Source: Pandoraea iniqua
GTDB lineage: Bacteria; Pseudomonadota; Gammaproteobacteria; Burkholderiales; Burkholderiaceae
NCBI RefSeq assembly: GCF_902459685.1
Contig: NZ_CABPSF010000003.1
Location: 1,049,538-1,113,537, forward strand
Direction: 5' to 3'
Length of the DNA: 64,000 nt
The notes beneath the pieces were generated by a model. The model saw only the letters and a list, made by a program, of their open reading frames with translations, made no database searches and had not been told where the DNA came from. Positions 46,978-56,166 of the stretch are shown in pieces. How positions within the stretch are numbered: position 1 is the stretch's first letter; the number at the start of each line of letters is the position of its first letter. The position numbers were made by a program, and so were the translations under genes.

Positions 46978-48334
46978 CGCTCCGGCCGTCGCGGCCCTCG
47001 CTGCCTTCGCTGCCTTCGCTCCCGGCACTGTTATCGCTGCCGTCGCTTCGTTCGTTGTTTTCGGCACCATCAGGCCCAGCCGCCGAGTCGTCGGCCAGCG
47101 GGACTTCGCGCGGCAGCGCGTCGATGAGCGGCACGTCCCATTTGCCCTCACGCAGAATCTCGGCCACATGCGCCCCATCGAGCGCGTGACGCTCCATCTG
47201 CCGGGCCAATTCCTCCACGTTCAGCGCGAATTTGGCGACCAGCGGGGACAGCGTTGCCGTCTGCGGGTTCGCCAGCAGCAGCCAGCGCTCGGCAGGCGGT
47301 TGCATCATCAGGCGGCCGACCCAGCCCATCCGTTCGAGCCGCAAAAGCAGCTCATTGGCATGGTCGAGACTCGTGCGCATGGCGCGGGCCAGTTCCACCG
47401 TCGTGCGGCCGTTCTTGCCGGATTCGCGATCTTCATTGAGCAAATGGATGAGCGTGAGGCCATCGAGCAGATCGCTGCCGGGAAAGCGCGGGTACTGAAA
47501 ATGCCCCAGCCGCAGTGCCGGCAGAACGGAGGCGATGGTTGCGCCCAGCAGCGCCACCAGCCACGACAGATAGATCCACAACAGGAAGATCGGCACCGCC
47601 GCAAACGCGCCATAGACCGCCGTGTACGTCGGAAACTGGCGGATATACAAACCGAAACCGCGCTTGGTCAGGTCGAGCGCCACCGCAGCCACCACACCAC
47701 CGGCAAGCGCATCGCGCCAGTCGACTTTGCAGTTGGGCATGTACAGATACATCAACATGAACGCCACCGCGGTCAACGCTGGCGGAATCAGGCTGAGCAG
47801 CGAGGCGACGGCGGGCGGCAGCGTAGTGACCAGCGACATCGACTGCGTGAAGATGTACGAACTGATCGACAGGCTCACCCCGAACAGCAGCGGCCCGAGC
47901 GTGAGCAGGCTCCAGTAGATGAGCAGCCGCTGCGCGAGCGGACGCGGGCGCGGCACGCGCCAGATCACGTTGAACGCGGACTCGACGGTCATCAACGTGA
48001 GCACGGCCGTCACCAGCAAACCGATCAGGCCGAACGCAGTGAGGCTCGTGGCCTTGGACGCAAACTGATTGAGATAGCCGAAAATTTGCGCGTTGACGCT
48101 CTCCGGCATCAGATGCTCGATCAGAAAGCCCTGTAGCGAATCGCGAAACGATTTGAAAATCGGGAACGCCGTGAACAGTGCGAACGTCACGGCAAAGAGC
48201 GGCACGATGGAGAGGATCGACGTGAACGTGAGGCTACCCGCAACCTGGGGAATCCGGTCGTCCTGAGCACGCGCAAGCGCGTATTTCAGCAGTTGGCGAA
48301 CGTTGTTCCAGTTGATGCGGGACAGCTTGATCAA
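46967..48334 (-). CDS. YihY/BrkB-family inner-membrane protein
   Basis: 455 residues. The N-terminal 290 contain six membrane helices and the family segments GSLTFTSILSIVPLFAVTFALF and YGAFAAVPIFLLWIYLSWLVALLGA. A cytoplasmic domain of about 120 residues follows, and a Ser/Glu/Gly tail (SEGSEGSEGRDG) is encoded by a short repeat. E. coli YihY was once thought to be RNase BN, but that is wrong, and the family role is not known. It shares a region with wrbA and DUF2069 genes as in other betaproteobacteria. Confidence 0.88.
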   Translation of the reverse strand: MIKLSRINWNNVRQLLKYALARAQDDRIPQVAGSLTFTSILSIVPLFAVTFALFTAFPIFKSFRDSLQGFLIEHLMPESVNAQIFGYLNQFASKATSLTAFGLIGLLVTAVLTLMTVESAFNVIWRVPRPRPLAQRLLIYWSLLTLGPLLFGVSLSISSYIFTQSMSLVTTLPPAVASLLSLIPPALTAVAFMLMYLYMPNCKVDWRDALAGGVVAAVALDLTKRGFGLYIRQFPTYTAVYGAFAAVPIFLLWIYLSWLVALLGATIASVLPALRLGHFQYPRFPGSDLLDGLTLIHLLNEDRESGKNGRTTVELARAMRTSLDHANELLLRLERMGWVGRLMMQPPAERWLLLANPQTATLSPLVAKFALNVEELARQMERHALDGAHVAEILREGKWDVPLIDALPREVPLADDSAAGPDGAENNERSDGSDNSAGSEGSEGSEGRDGRSARA

Positions 48335-48347
48335 ATCGGGCTCCTGA

Positions 48348-49100
<753 letters not shown>

Positions 49101-49202
49101 CGTTCTTTGCGTGACGACGCGGGGAACGCCCATTCAGAGGCGCCGCACGCCACACATCACTCCATGCATTAGCCGTAGTAGTTAAGGCAACCGAGACAGC
49201 CC

Positions 49203-49736
49203 ATGACTGCAACACCGCCCGAGTCTGAATCGATCGATCAGCGTAACGAGCCTGCCACGCAAGCAACGTCGGCAACATCTGCCACGCCCCATGCGTCTGG
49301 CTCGACCGGTGCGGCCACGGCAGCGGCACCTGCCGCATCGGCAGCCGCGTCCGCATCCAGCACGCTACGGCGCGTCAGCATCGCCAGCCTGCTCGCATTG
49401 ATCGCCCTCTCGGTCGCGTGGGAGCTCTGGCTCGCGCCATTGCGTCCGGGCGGGTCGTGGCTGGTGCTCAAGGCGCTGTTGCTGTTGCTGCCGTTGCGCG
49501 GTGTGCTGCGCGGCAATCTGTACACGCTGCAATGGTCGAGCATGTTCATCCTGCTGTTTCTCGCCGAAGGCGTGGTGCGCGGCATGACCGATACCGGTCC
49601 GTCGGTACCGCTCGCGTGGATCGAAACGGCGTTATCGGCCGTGTTCTTCTTCGCCACCGTCTTTTATCTGCGCCCGTTCAAGCGCGCCGCGAAGGCTCGC
49701 GGTCAGCAGGCACCGGCAACGCGTCAGCCGCAATGA
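49203..49736 (+). CDS. DUF2069 membrane protein
   Basis: 177 residues. A 55-residue Ala/Ser/Thr-rich head is followed by four membrane segments of the DUF2069 family (WELWLAPLRPGGSWLVLKALLLLLPLRGVLRGNLYTLQWSSMFILLFLAEGVVRGM). The function is unknown. The ATG of the next gene overlaps its stop (ATGA, 49733), so the two are coupled. Confidence 0.88.
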   Translation: MTATPPESESIDQRNEPATQATSATSATPHASGSTGAATAAAPAASAAASASSTLRRVSIASLLALIALSVAWELWLAPLRPGGSWLVLKALLLLLPLRGVLRGNLYTLQWSSMFILLFLAEGVVRGMTDTGPSVPLAWIETALSAVFFFATVFYLRPFKRAAKARGQQAPATRQPQ

Positions 49737-51154
49737 ACGACACCGCATTCCTCACCGCCTGTATCGATCTGCTCGGCCGCGATCACGTGTTGCGTGACGA
49801 CGCCGACGTCGCCCCGTATCTGATCGACCAACGCAAACGTTATGTAGGCCGTGCGCTCGCCGTGCTGCGCCCTGCCGACGCCATGCAGACGGCTGCGCTC
49901 GTGCGGTTGTGCGCGACGCACGGCGTGTCGATGGTGCCGCAGGGGGGCAACACGGGGCTCGCGGGCGGCGCAACACCGGATGCGAGCGGGCGGCAAGTGG
50001 TCATCAGCCTGCGACGGCTGGACCGCATTCGTCAGGTAGACGCCGACAACATGACGCTCACGGCCGAAGCCGGTTGCCTGCTTGCGAATGTGCAGGCCGC
50101 CGCGACAGCGGCGCAGCGCCTGTTCCCGCTGAGCCTCGCGGCCGAAGGCAGTTGCACGATCGGCGGCAATCTGGCGACGAACGCGGGCGGCACGGCGGTG
50201 CTGCGTTACGGCAATGCGCGTGAGTTGTGTCTCGGTCTGGAAGTGGTCACGCCACAAGGCGAATTGTGGGATGGCCTGCGCGGCCTGCGTAAGGACAACA
50301 CCGGCTACGATCTGCGCGATCTGTTCATTGGCGCGGAAGGCACGCTCGGCCTGATTACTGCCGCGACGCTGAAGCTCTACGCACAACCCGCTGCACGCAT
50401 GACGGCCCTCGCCGCGCTCGACAGCCCGGCGCAGGCACTGGCGCTGCTCAACCTCGCGCAATCGATGGCGGGGCCGCTGCTCACGGGCTTCGAGCTGATG
50501 TCGGATTTCTGTCTGCGTCTCGTCGCGCAGGTCTTCCCGCAGCAGCGTTATCCGTTTGCCGAAGCGCATCCGCAAGCGGTGCTACTCGAACTCTCCGACA
50601 ACGAGAGCGAAGCGCACGCCCGCGATTTGCTGGAGCGCCTGCTCACCGCCGCCATCGAGCGCGGTGTCGTGCGCGACGCCGTCGTCGCGGCCAGCCTCGC
50701 GCAGTCGAATGCGCTCTGGCACCTTCGCGAGAGCATTCCGCTCGCGCAGTCGGCCACGGGGCTGAACATCAAGCACGACATTGCGGTGCCGGTGTCGCAG
50801 GTCCCCGCATTCCTCGCGGCAACCGACCCGATCGTGCAAAAGATCGCGCCGGGTGCACGCATGGTGACGTTCGGGCACCTTGGCGACGGCAATCTGCACT
50901 ACAACGTGATGGCACCGGATGGCGTCGATCCGTCAACCTTCCTGCGCGACTTCCAAACGCCGGTCACGTCGGCGGTACACGACAGCGTGCACGCCCATCG
51001 CGGCACGATCAGCGCGGAACACGGACTCGGGCAGTTCAAGCGCGACGCCTCGGCACACTACAAATCCCCCGTGGAACTCGCGCTGATGCGCCAACTGAAG
51101 GCGGCATTCGACCCGCTCGGCCTGATGAACCCGGGCAAGGTGCTGCCGGACTGA
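49733..51154 (+). CDS. FAD-linked 2-hydroxyacid dehydrogenase (GlcD/D-lactate type)
   Basis: 473 residues. FAD-binding PCMH fold (PQGGNTGLAGGATPD, EGSCTIGGNLATNAGGTAVLRYG) and the C-terminal domain with FGHLGDGNLHYNV and ISAEHGLGQFKRD, which carry the active-site histidines. The family oxidises D-2-hydroxyacids such as D-lactate or D-2-hydroxyglutarate and passes electrons to quinone or ETF. The exact substrate cannot be assigned. Confidence 0.9.
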   Translation: MNDTAFLTACIDLLGRDHVLRDDADVAPYLIDQRKRYVGRALAVLRPADAMQTAALVRLCATHGVSMVPQGGNTGLAGGATPDASGRQVVISLRRLDRIRQVDADNMTLTAEAGCLLANVQAAATAAQRLFPLSLAAEGSCTIGGNLATNAGGTAVLRYGNARELCLGLEVVTPQGELWDGLRGLRKDNTGYDLRDLFIGAEGTLGLITAATLKLYAQPAARMTALAALDSPAQALALLNLAQSMAGPLLTGFELMSDFCLRLVAQVFPQQRYPFAEAHPQAVLLELSDNESEAHARDLLERLLTAAIERGVVRDAVVAASLAQSNALWHLRESIPLAQSATGLNIKHDIAVPVSQVPAFLAATDPIVQKIAPGARMVTFGHLGDGNLHYNVMAPDGVDPSTFLRDFQTPVTSAVHDSVHAHRGTISAEHGLGQFKRDASAHYKSPVELALMRQLKAAFDPLGLMNPGKVLPD

Positions 51155-51261
51155 CGTGCCGGCTGGCTGACGGACCTCAGCGGTTTTTAGTCGAAAAACC
51201 CCGTTTTCCGTAAAAATATCGTCAATTTCGCGACAAAACGCCGCGAAATCGCGCCACTTTC

Positions 51262-51290
51262 TTTACAGAAGTGCGATAAAAACCTAAAAT
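51262..51290 (+). promoter_or_regulatory. Strong sigma-70 promoter of the MgtC-C-like gene leader
   Basis: TTTACA (51262-51267), 17-bp spacer, TAAAAT (51285-51290); both elements have five of six consensus bases. The region is A/T-rich in an otherwise GC-rich window. The start site would be near 51297, 470 nt before the next gene. Confidence 0.65.
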
Positions 51291-51296
51291 CACGTC

Positions 51297-51767
51297 TTTC
51301 CAATAACGACGGAGTTTTCCGTGGGCAGTTGCTCTAGTAGCACGCAAGCGTCGGCAATGACCGACGAGGCGTTGGCCCGGTAACCCGCAGTCGTCCTCCG
51401 ACTGCCGCTGCCGGCCCCCAATGTCGCAGCGGTAGTGCATCGATCGCACCGATTTCATCGGCAGCGATCACGTTTTACAGCACCCCCACCGCAGTTCAGC
51501 TATCACCGGATGCGCTCGCGCACCCGGGTACGACACGCTTGATGCGCGTGTTGGCTCGCCAGCTCAGCGGCAGCAAACACACGCAGACCTAGCCTGTCGA
51601 CGCTTGCGTAGCCTTCACGTGTTTCTGCATCCGCAGCATTGTCATGCGCGCGGGCCTAAGGCCTGCACGCGTGCGCTGCGGGCATAAGGGAAACACGCCG
51701 CCAAGCCCCGGCATCCGCCGTCTCAGGCCCGCTATCCCGATATCAGGCCTTTGATTCAGGAGGACCC
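51297..51767 (+). ncRNA. Long structured 5' leader, putative cis-regulatory RNA
   Basis: From the predicted start near 51297 to the gene at 51768 there is no normal gene. It holds a short leader ORF (51321-51383). One hairpin has 6-bp perfect arms CGTCGG/CCGACG (51349-51354, 51361-51366) over the middle of that ORF, and another has 7-bp perfect arms GCAGTCG/CGACTGC (51387-51405) just after its stop. The segment downstream (51406-51750) is less clearly structured. I could not match it to a known riboswitch class by eye. It resembles the layout of translation-sensing leaders such as mgtC/mgtA in enterics. Confidence 0.45.
51321..51383 (+). CDS. Predicted 20-residue leader peptide
   Basis: GTG start at 51321 with GGAG 6 bp upstream (51311-51314), stop TAA at 51381-51383. 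The peptide is Ser/Ala-rich (CSSSTQASA, then an in-frame ATG and MTDEALAR). Stop and following hairpin (51387-51405) are only 3 bp apart, so a stalled or terminating ribosome would prevent or permit hairpin folding. Too short for homology; the call rests on promoter, ribosome binding site and hairpin placement. Confidence 0.4.
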   Translation: MGSCSSSTQASAMTDEALAR

Positions 51768-52121
51768 ATGACGCTGCAAATGCTCATCCCCACGCTGTTC
51801 GGCCGCCATCGCGCCCGTACGCCCGCCACGCCAGTCACCGCGACGACTTCGCCGCAATACCGGCTGGTCGTGCTCACCCTCGCCTCGAAGGCCAGCGCCA
51901 TCGACGTCAAGGTGCGCACCGCCCTTCAAACCCATCAACTCAAGCTGGAAACCGCCGCGCGCGCCGACCGCTCCGGCGGCTATCTGCTCGAACTCGACTA
52001 CGTCCTGCGTTGCGAACGCAGCCAACGCGCCGCACTGGTCCACCTTGTGTCCACCCTCGGCGACACGCCCGGTGTTCGCGCCATTCGCTGGGAAACCGCG
52101 CCGAATGACACGGTTCGCTAA
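51768..52121 (+). CDS. Free-standing MgtC C-terminal-like (ACT-like) domain protein
   Basis: 117 residues. After a basic 30-residue head the rest resembles the cytoplasmic C-terminal domain of MgtC: YRLVVLTLASKASAIDVKVRTALQTHQLKLETAARADRSGGYLLELDYVL, ending GVRAIRWE. The membrane helices of MgtC are absent. AGGAGG precedes the ATG. Assignment is by pattern recognition, so it is tentative. It follows the long leader and is followed by a hairpin element. A truncated former mgtC is one explanation. Confidence 0.5.
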   Translation: MTLQMLIPTLFGRHRARTPATPVTATTSPQYRLVVLTLASKASAIDVKVRTALQTHQLKLETAARADRSGGYLLELDYVLRCERSQRAALVHLVSTLGDTPGVRAIRWETAPNDTVR

Positions 52122-52149
52122 CGTCTGATTAAAACCTCCCCACAAGGCC

Positions 52150-52210
52150 GACCGAAGCCCCTTTCCGCTGCTCAGACAAGTTCAACTCGCCTCGGAAAGG
52201 GGCTCCGGTC
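52150..52210 (+). repeat. Long hairpin element, copy B
   Basis: Arms GACCGAAGCCCCTTTCCG and CGGAAAGGGGCTCCGGTC (52150-52167, 52193-52210) pair with one mismatch around the 25-nt loop. It is copy B of the element at 5221-5291 in the opposite chromosomal orientation, but in the same orientation relative to its upstream gene. It lies 28 bp after the stop of the MgtC-C-like gene. Confidence 0.8.
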
Positions 52211-52312
52211 ATCCTTCGCACCCCCGCTGGTGCTTCCCACGACACCCTCTGGCCTCCACGCCCTTCTTCCCTCCTAGCGTCGCGTATTCCCACATTGCCT
52301 CCGGACACTCAA

Positions 52313-52334
52313 ACCTGTACGTTCACGTATAGGT
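52313..52334. promoter_or_regulatory. MerR-type operator
   Basis: Arms ACCTGTACGT / ACGTATAGGT (one mismatch) separated by TC, with TACGAT as a -10 candidate at 52340-52345. The 22-bp palindrome and its position suit a MerR-family target just upstream of the merR gene, hence autoregulation. Confidence 0.5.
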
Positions 52335-52372
52335 TGTGTTACGATGCGTCATTCTCGATCGGAGGCAAAGCC

Positions 52373-52873
52373 ATGCCCGCAGATCCCACCGAACACGCAT
52401 CACCCAACGACGACGCCCTGCTGACGGTCAGCCAAGCCGCGACGGCACTCGGCGTCACGGCGCGCACGCTGAAGTACTACGAGGAACTGAATCTCGTCGT
52501 GCCCGCCCGCAGCGAAGGCCGCTACCGGATGTACACGCAAGCCGACCTCGCGACCTTCGGCCGCATTCTCCGCATGCGCTCGCTCGGCTTCTCGATCGCC
52601 GCCATCACAGAAATGCTCAAACGTCCCATGCGCTTGGTCGAAGCCGGCAAGTCGCGCATGAACGACGAAGACCTCCAAGTCGTGCGCGACGCCCTCCATT
52701 CGCAACTCGAAACGCTGCGCGAACGCACCGCGCAAGTCCGGCGCGAACTGCGGGAAGCCGAAAAAATGGAAGCGCAAATCACCCACGACCTTCAATACAT
52801 CGACCAACGGCTTCAAGGCGTTCCCGCCGACGAGTTACTTGCTGAACGGGCAGCCCGGCTGCGCAAACCGTAA
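52373..52873 (+). CDS. MerR-family transcriptional regulator
   Basis: 166 residues. MerR HTH (about 25-95, LLTVSQAATALGVTARTLKYYEELNLVVPARSEGRYRMYTQADLATFGRI) followed by a long helical dimerisation domain (LHSQLETLRERTAQVRRELREAEKMEAQI). No cysteine-based metal site, so an organic effector is more likely. GGAGG precedes the ATG at 52373. The MFS gene 15 bp downstream is the likely target. Confidence 0.9.
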   Translation: MPADPTEHASPNDDALLTVSQAATALGVTARTLKYYEELNLVVPARSEGRYRMYTQADLATFGRILRMRSLGFSIAAITEMLKRPMRLVEAGKSRMNDEDLQVVRDALHSQLETLRERTAQVRRELREAEKMEAQITHDLQYIDQRLQGVPADELLAERAARLRKP

Positions 52874-52888
52874 TCCTCCTCGCCCGTC

Positions 52889-54508
52889 ATGACCTCTGCC
52901 AATCCGCCCACCGGTTCCGCCGCTGCACCGCCGCCCCGCGCCCCCGCGCCGGGCGGTGCCAGTGGCACCAGTGGCACCGGCTCGCGGCGCCCCATCCGCG
53001 CGGAAGCCTATCGCTACGCGCTGGGCCTCATCCCGGGGCTCGAATTCTTCGAGAACGCGCTGCTGGTCTACTTTGCGGTCTACGTCTCAGGCGGCGTCGA
53101 CGCCTCGCCCAAAGAGTTCGTCTGGATGACGACGGCCTACGGCATCGCCTCGGTGCTTGCCATCCTCAAACAACAATGGTTTGTGGAGCGCATCGGCTAC
53201 CGGCGCTATCTCACGGCCTCACTGCTGCTCTACGCGTGCGGCGCGGTACTCGCTGGAACGAGCGAGAGCGTCACGCAACTCGTGATCGCCCGGGCCTGCC
53301 AAGGCTTCTGCGCGGGCAGTTGGATGAGCTCCTGCCGGATCCTCGCGCAAGTCAGTGTGCCCCCTGAGCGTCGCGGCAAAACGGTGCAGACGTTCGCCCT
53401 GCTGCTATTCACTGGCTCGGCCGCCGCCCCACTCATCGGCGGCATGCTGGTCTCGGCGTACACGTGGCGCACGCTGTTCCTGTGCACGGCGCCACCCGCC
53501 GTGCTGCTCGCCGCGCTGGCATGGTTCGCGATTCCCGATGTCGGCCGCTTGCGGGATCGCGCCACCGGCGGCAGCTACCCCTTCGCCCCGTTCATGGCGT
53601 TCGCGCTCGCGATGGGCGCGTTTCAGGTGGTGCTTCAGGAGATGCGTTACACGCTCTGGCTGCAAACGCCTTGGTTGCCGCTGCTGACGGTCGCCGGCGT
53701 GGGCGCGCTGGTGTGGTTCGGCTACCACCAGTGGCAACACCCGGCACCGTTCATCCGCCTGCAATCGCTGCGCCGGCGCGAGTTTCAGGTCGGCCTGCTG
53801 CTGTACGCCGCCTATTACTATCTGGCAAACACGCAGAGCTATCTGATGCCGCGCCTGCTCGAGCAAGGGCTGGGCTTCACGGTGGAACGCACGGGGCAGT
53901 TGCTGGGCTACTCGGCGCTGCTGACGGTCATCCTGCTGATGGCGTATTTCCGCGTGGCGAAGTTCATTACGCGCAAGAAGTACCTGATCGTGAGCGGCTT
54001 CGTGATGACGATCGCCACCAGCCTGTGGCTCGGCGCCATGCCACCGGACGCGGGGCAGAGTCAGCTCTATGGGGTGCTCGCGCTCAAAGCGGTATTCGGC
54101 ATCTTTACGGTGCTGCCGGTCGCCAATCTCACGTTCCGTACGTTCGATCACGAGAGCTTCGTGCACGGCTACCGGCTGAAGAACATCCTGCGTCAGCTCT
54201 CGGGGTCGTTTGCGGTCTCGACGATCGTAGCGTTCGAGCAGCATCGCGAAGCGCTGCATCGCACTCGCCTGACGGAAGTCGCCAACCCCTACAACCCGAT
54301 CTTCACGCAGACGCTCGACACGCTCGCGAATGCGCTCACGCACGCCGGCGTCGCGGTCTCGCAGGCCCACGGCGCCGCGCTTGCCCAAATCGCGCAGATG
54401 ATCGAACGGCAGGCGGCGTTCCTGTCATTTATCGACGGCTTCCATTTCATCGCCATCGTGGCGCTGTGCGGCGCGATATTTGCAGCGTTCCAGAAGCAGC
54501 TAAATTAG
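52889..54508 (+). CDS. MFS transporter, DHA2-like
   Basis: 539 residues with an Ala/Pro/Gly-rich head of about 35, then 12-14 membrane helices. LIARACQGFCAGSWMSSCRILAQVSVPPERRGK is the loop region where DHA2 drug exporters carry motif C/A sequences. It is 15 bp after the MerR gene, in one operon. Efflux of a toxic compound sensed by MerR is the simplest reading. The family name is certain, the substrate is not. Confidence 0.85.
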   Translation: MTSANPPTGSAAAPPPRAPAPGGASGTSGTGSRRPIRAEAYRYALGLIPGLEFFENALLVYFAVYVSGGVDASPKEFVWMTTAYGIASVLAILKQQWFVERIGYRRYLTASLLLYACGAVLAGTSESVTQLVIARACQGFCAGSWMSSCRILAQVSVPPERRGKTVQTFALLLFTGSAAAPLIGGMLVSAYTWRTLFLCTAPPAVLLAALAWFAIPDVGRLRDRATGGSYPFAPFMAFALAMGAFQVVLQEMRYTLWLQTPWLPLLTVAGVGALVWFGYHQWQHPAPFIRLQSLRRREFQVGLLLYAAYYYLANTQSYLMPRLLEQGLGFTVERTGQLLGYSALLTVILLMAYFRVAKFITRKKYLIVSGFVMTIATSLWLGAMPPDAGQSQLYGVLALKAVFGIFTVLPVANLTFRTFDHESFVHGYRLKNILRQLSGSFAVSTIVAFEQHREALHRTRLTEVANPYNPIFTQTLDTLANALTHAGVAVSQAHGAALAQIAQMIERQAAFLSFIDGFHFIAIVALCGAIFAAFQKQLN

Positions 54509-54640
54509 AATCGTGACGTGCCCGCCGGAAGGCTCACGGCTCGCGCATGTATGGACACGTGCCCGGTGCGCTGCACGCCAGCACGTTCATGCAAGCCCGC
54601 CTCCGGCGCTCCGACTCTCGCTGTAGCTGCCCCGGCCGTC

Positions 54641-55483
54641 ATGCTCAAAGCCCTGCTGTCACGCCTCATGCCGTCGCGCACGCCCCGTCGCGCCATCGAC
54701 GACGACCTCTGGCGCGAAGTCGTCGACGCCCTGCCGTTTCTCGCCGCCCGCAGCGCCGCCGATCTCGACAAACTGCGCGCGCTGGCCGCCGACTTTCTGG
54801 GCGGCAAACACTTCTCCACAGCCCATGACCTGCCGCTCACGGAGGTCATGCAGGTATCGGTGGCCGCCCAAGCCTGCCTGCCGATCCTCAACCTGCCGCC
54901 CGCGCTTTATCGCGGCTGGTCGGGCATCGTGCTCTATCCGGGGGAGTTTCTGATTCGCAAGACGGTGCAGGATGAGGACGGCGTCGTGCACGATGTGGCG
55001 CAGGAGGCCAGCGGCGAAGCGTGGGACGGCGGCCCGGTTGTGCTTTCGTGGCAGGACGTGCAAGCGAGCGACGTGCTGGCCTACAACGTGGTGATTCACG
55101 AGTTCGTCCACAAGCTCGACATGGAGAACGGCGAAGCCGACGGCGTTCCCCCGCTCATCCGGCGCCTGCATGGAGACCTGACGGAGGAGGCGTGGTGCGA
55201 GGTCTTCGACCCGGCTTACGAGGAGTTCTGCCACCACGTGTCGAACGTGCCGGACGCCCACTGGGATGCCTTCGCCTCGACCTCGCTGCTCGACCCGTAC
55301 GCCACCGAGCACGAATCGGAGTTTTTCGCGGTCTGCGCCGAAGCGTTCTTCGTCGCCCCGGTGGCGTTCCGCACCGAATATCCGGCCCTGTACACGCTGT
55401 TTTCCCGGTATTTCCTGCAAGATCCGGCCGCGACGCCGCCAACGGCCAGCGAGACACCGCCGCCCGGCGCGCCAAGCCTATGA
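54641..55483 (+). CDS. mtfA: MtfA family zinc metallopeptidase
   Basis: 280 residues of the M90/MtfA family. The zinc site HEFVHKLD (HExxH) is intact and the third ligand lies in SEFFAVCAEAFF; VDALPFLAARSAADLDKLRALAADFLGGKHFS is the typical N-terminus. In E. coli MtfA controls the Mlc glucose repressor by binding it and has aminopeptidase activity. The ATG at 54641 is chosen because the upstream frame has no conserved residues. Confidence 0.9.
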   Translation: MLKALLSRLMPSRTPRRAIDDDLWREVVDALPFLAARSAADLDKLRALAADFLGGKHFSTAHDLPLTEVMQVSVAAQACLPILNLPPALYRGWSGIVLYPGEFLIRKTVQDEDGVVHDVAQEASGEAWDGGPVVLSWQDVQASDVLAYNVVIHEFVHKLDMENGEADGVPPLIRRLHGDLTEEAWCEVFDPAYEEFCHHVSNVPDAHWDAFASTSLLDPYATEHESEFFAVCAEAFFVAPVAFRTEYPALYTLFSRYFLQDPAATPPTASETPPPGAPSL

Positions 55484-55488
55484 AATCG

Positions 55489-55518
55489 TTGCAGAATTCA
55501 GGATTTCCGTGGCATAAT
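55489..55518 (+). promoter_or_regulatory. Candidate promoter of rpmE2
   Basis: TTGCAG (55489-55494), 18-bp spacer, CATAAT (55513-55518), giving a leader of about 125 nt before the L31 start at 55652. The leader contains no clear Zur box. Confidence 0.45.
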
Positions 55519-55651
55519 GCGCGTTTTGCTCACCCGGAAAGTGGTTGACGCCATTTCAGTCGCACACGTGTGTATCAGTTCATACGGGCGCGGCGGCGTT
55601 AGCGGGGAAGCTCCCGCGCAGACTGGCTACCGACTTAACCTAAGGTCCATC

Positions 55652-55918
55652 ATGAAAGAAGGCATTCACCCGAATTACCGCGAAGTCGTGTTCAAGGACA
55701 TGACGCCGGGCATCGACTTCCAATTCATCAGCCGCTCGACGATCCAGACGAAGGAAACCGTTGAGATCGACGGCAAGTCGTACCCGCTCGTGAAGCTGGA
55801 TACGTCGTCGGCATCGCACAACTTCTACACCGGCGAAACGCGCATCATGGATGCCGAAGGCCGCGTCGACAAGTTCAAGAAGAAGTTCGGCACGCGCGCC
55901 GGCGGCAAGGTCGCCTAA
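55652..55918 (+). CDS. rpmE2: 50S ribosomal protein L31 type B
   Basis: 88 residues starting [30 protein letters not shown], diagnostic of type B. No cysteine is present, so this is the zinc-independent form. The ATG at 55652 is used in preference to the longer frame. An intrinsic terminator follows. Confidence 0.95.
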   Translation: MKEGIHPNYREVVFKDMTPGIDFQFISRSTIQTKETVEIDGKSYPLVKLDTSSASHNFYTGETRIMDAEGRVDKFKKKFGTRAGGKVA

Positions 55919-56022
55919 GTTTCACAAGCGACACGCCGCACAACGCGAAGCCTCGCCCACGGCAAGTCCGGCGGGCCGGCAAAATCGGGGAAAATTCCCC
56001 GGCGTTGGAAAGCATCGGAAAG

Positions 56023-56046
56023 GGGCAGCTCAGGCTGCCCTTTTTT
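56023..56046 (+). terminator. Intrinsic terminator of rpmE2
   Basis: Perfect 7-bp arms GGGCAGC / GCTGCCC, TCAG loop, followed by six T. Confidence 0.95.
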
Positions 56047-56166
56047 GTTGGGCGTGGCCTGCGCCATGCTGCGGGTTACTGTCATACTGTCGGCTTTTCT
56101 GGTTTTCCCCGAATTTTCTCCTGAGCCATCTCTGGCTCGCGCCCTGTTTTTCCGCGATCCGGCTCC

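Noticed and set aside
51384..51592. Open frame after the leader peptide, ending in SGSKHTQT
   Set aside because: No start codon in a suitable place and no ribosome binding site; open by chance in GC-rich sequence.
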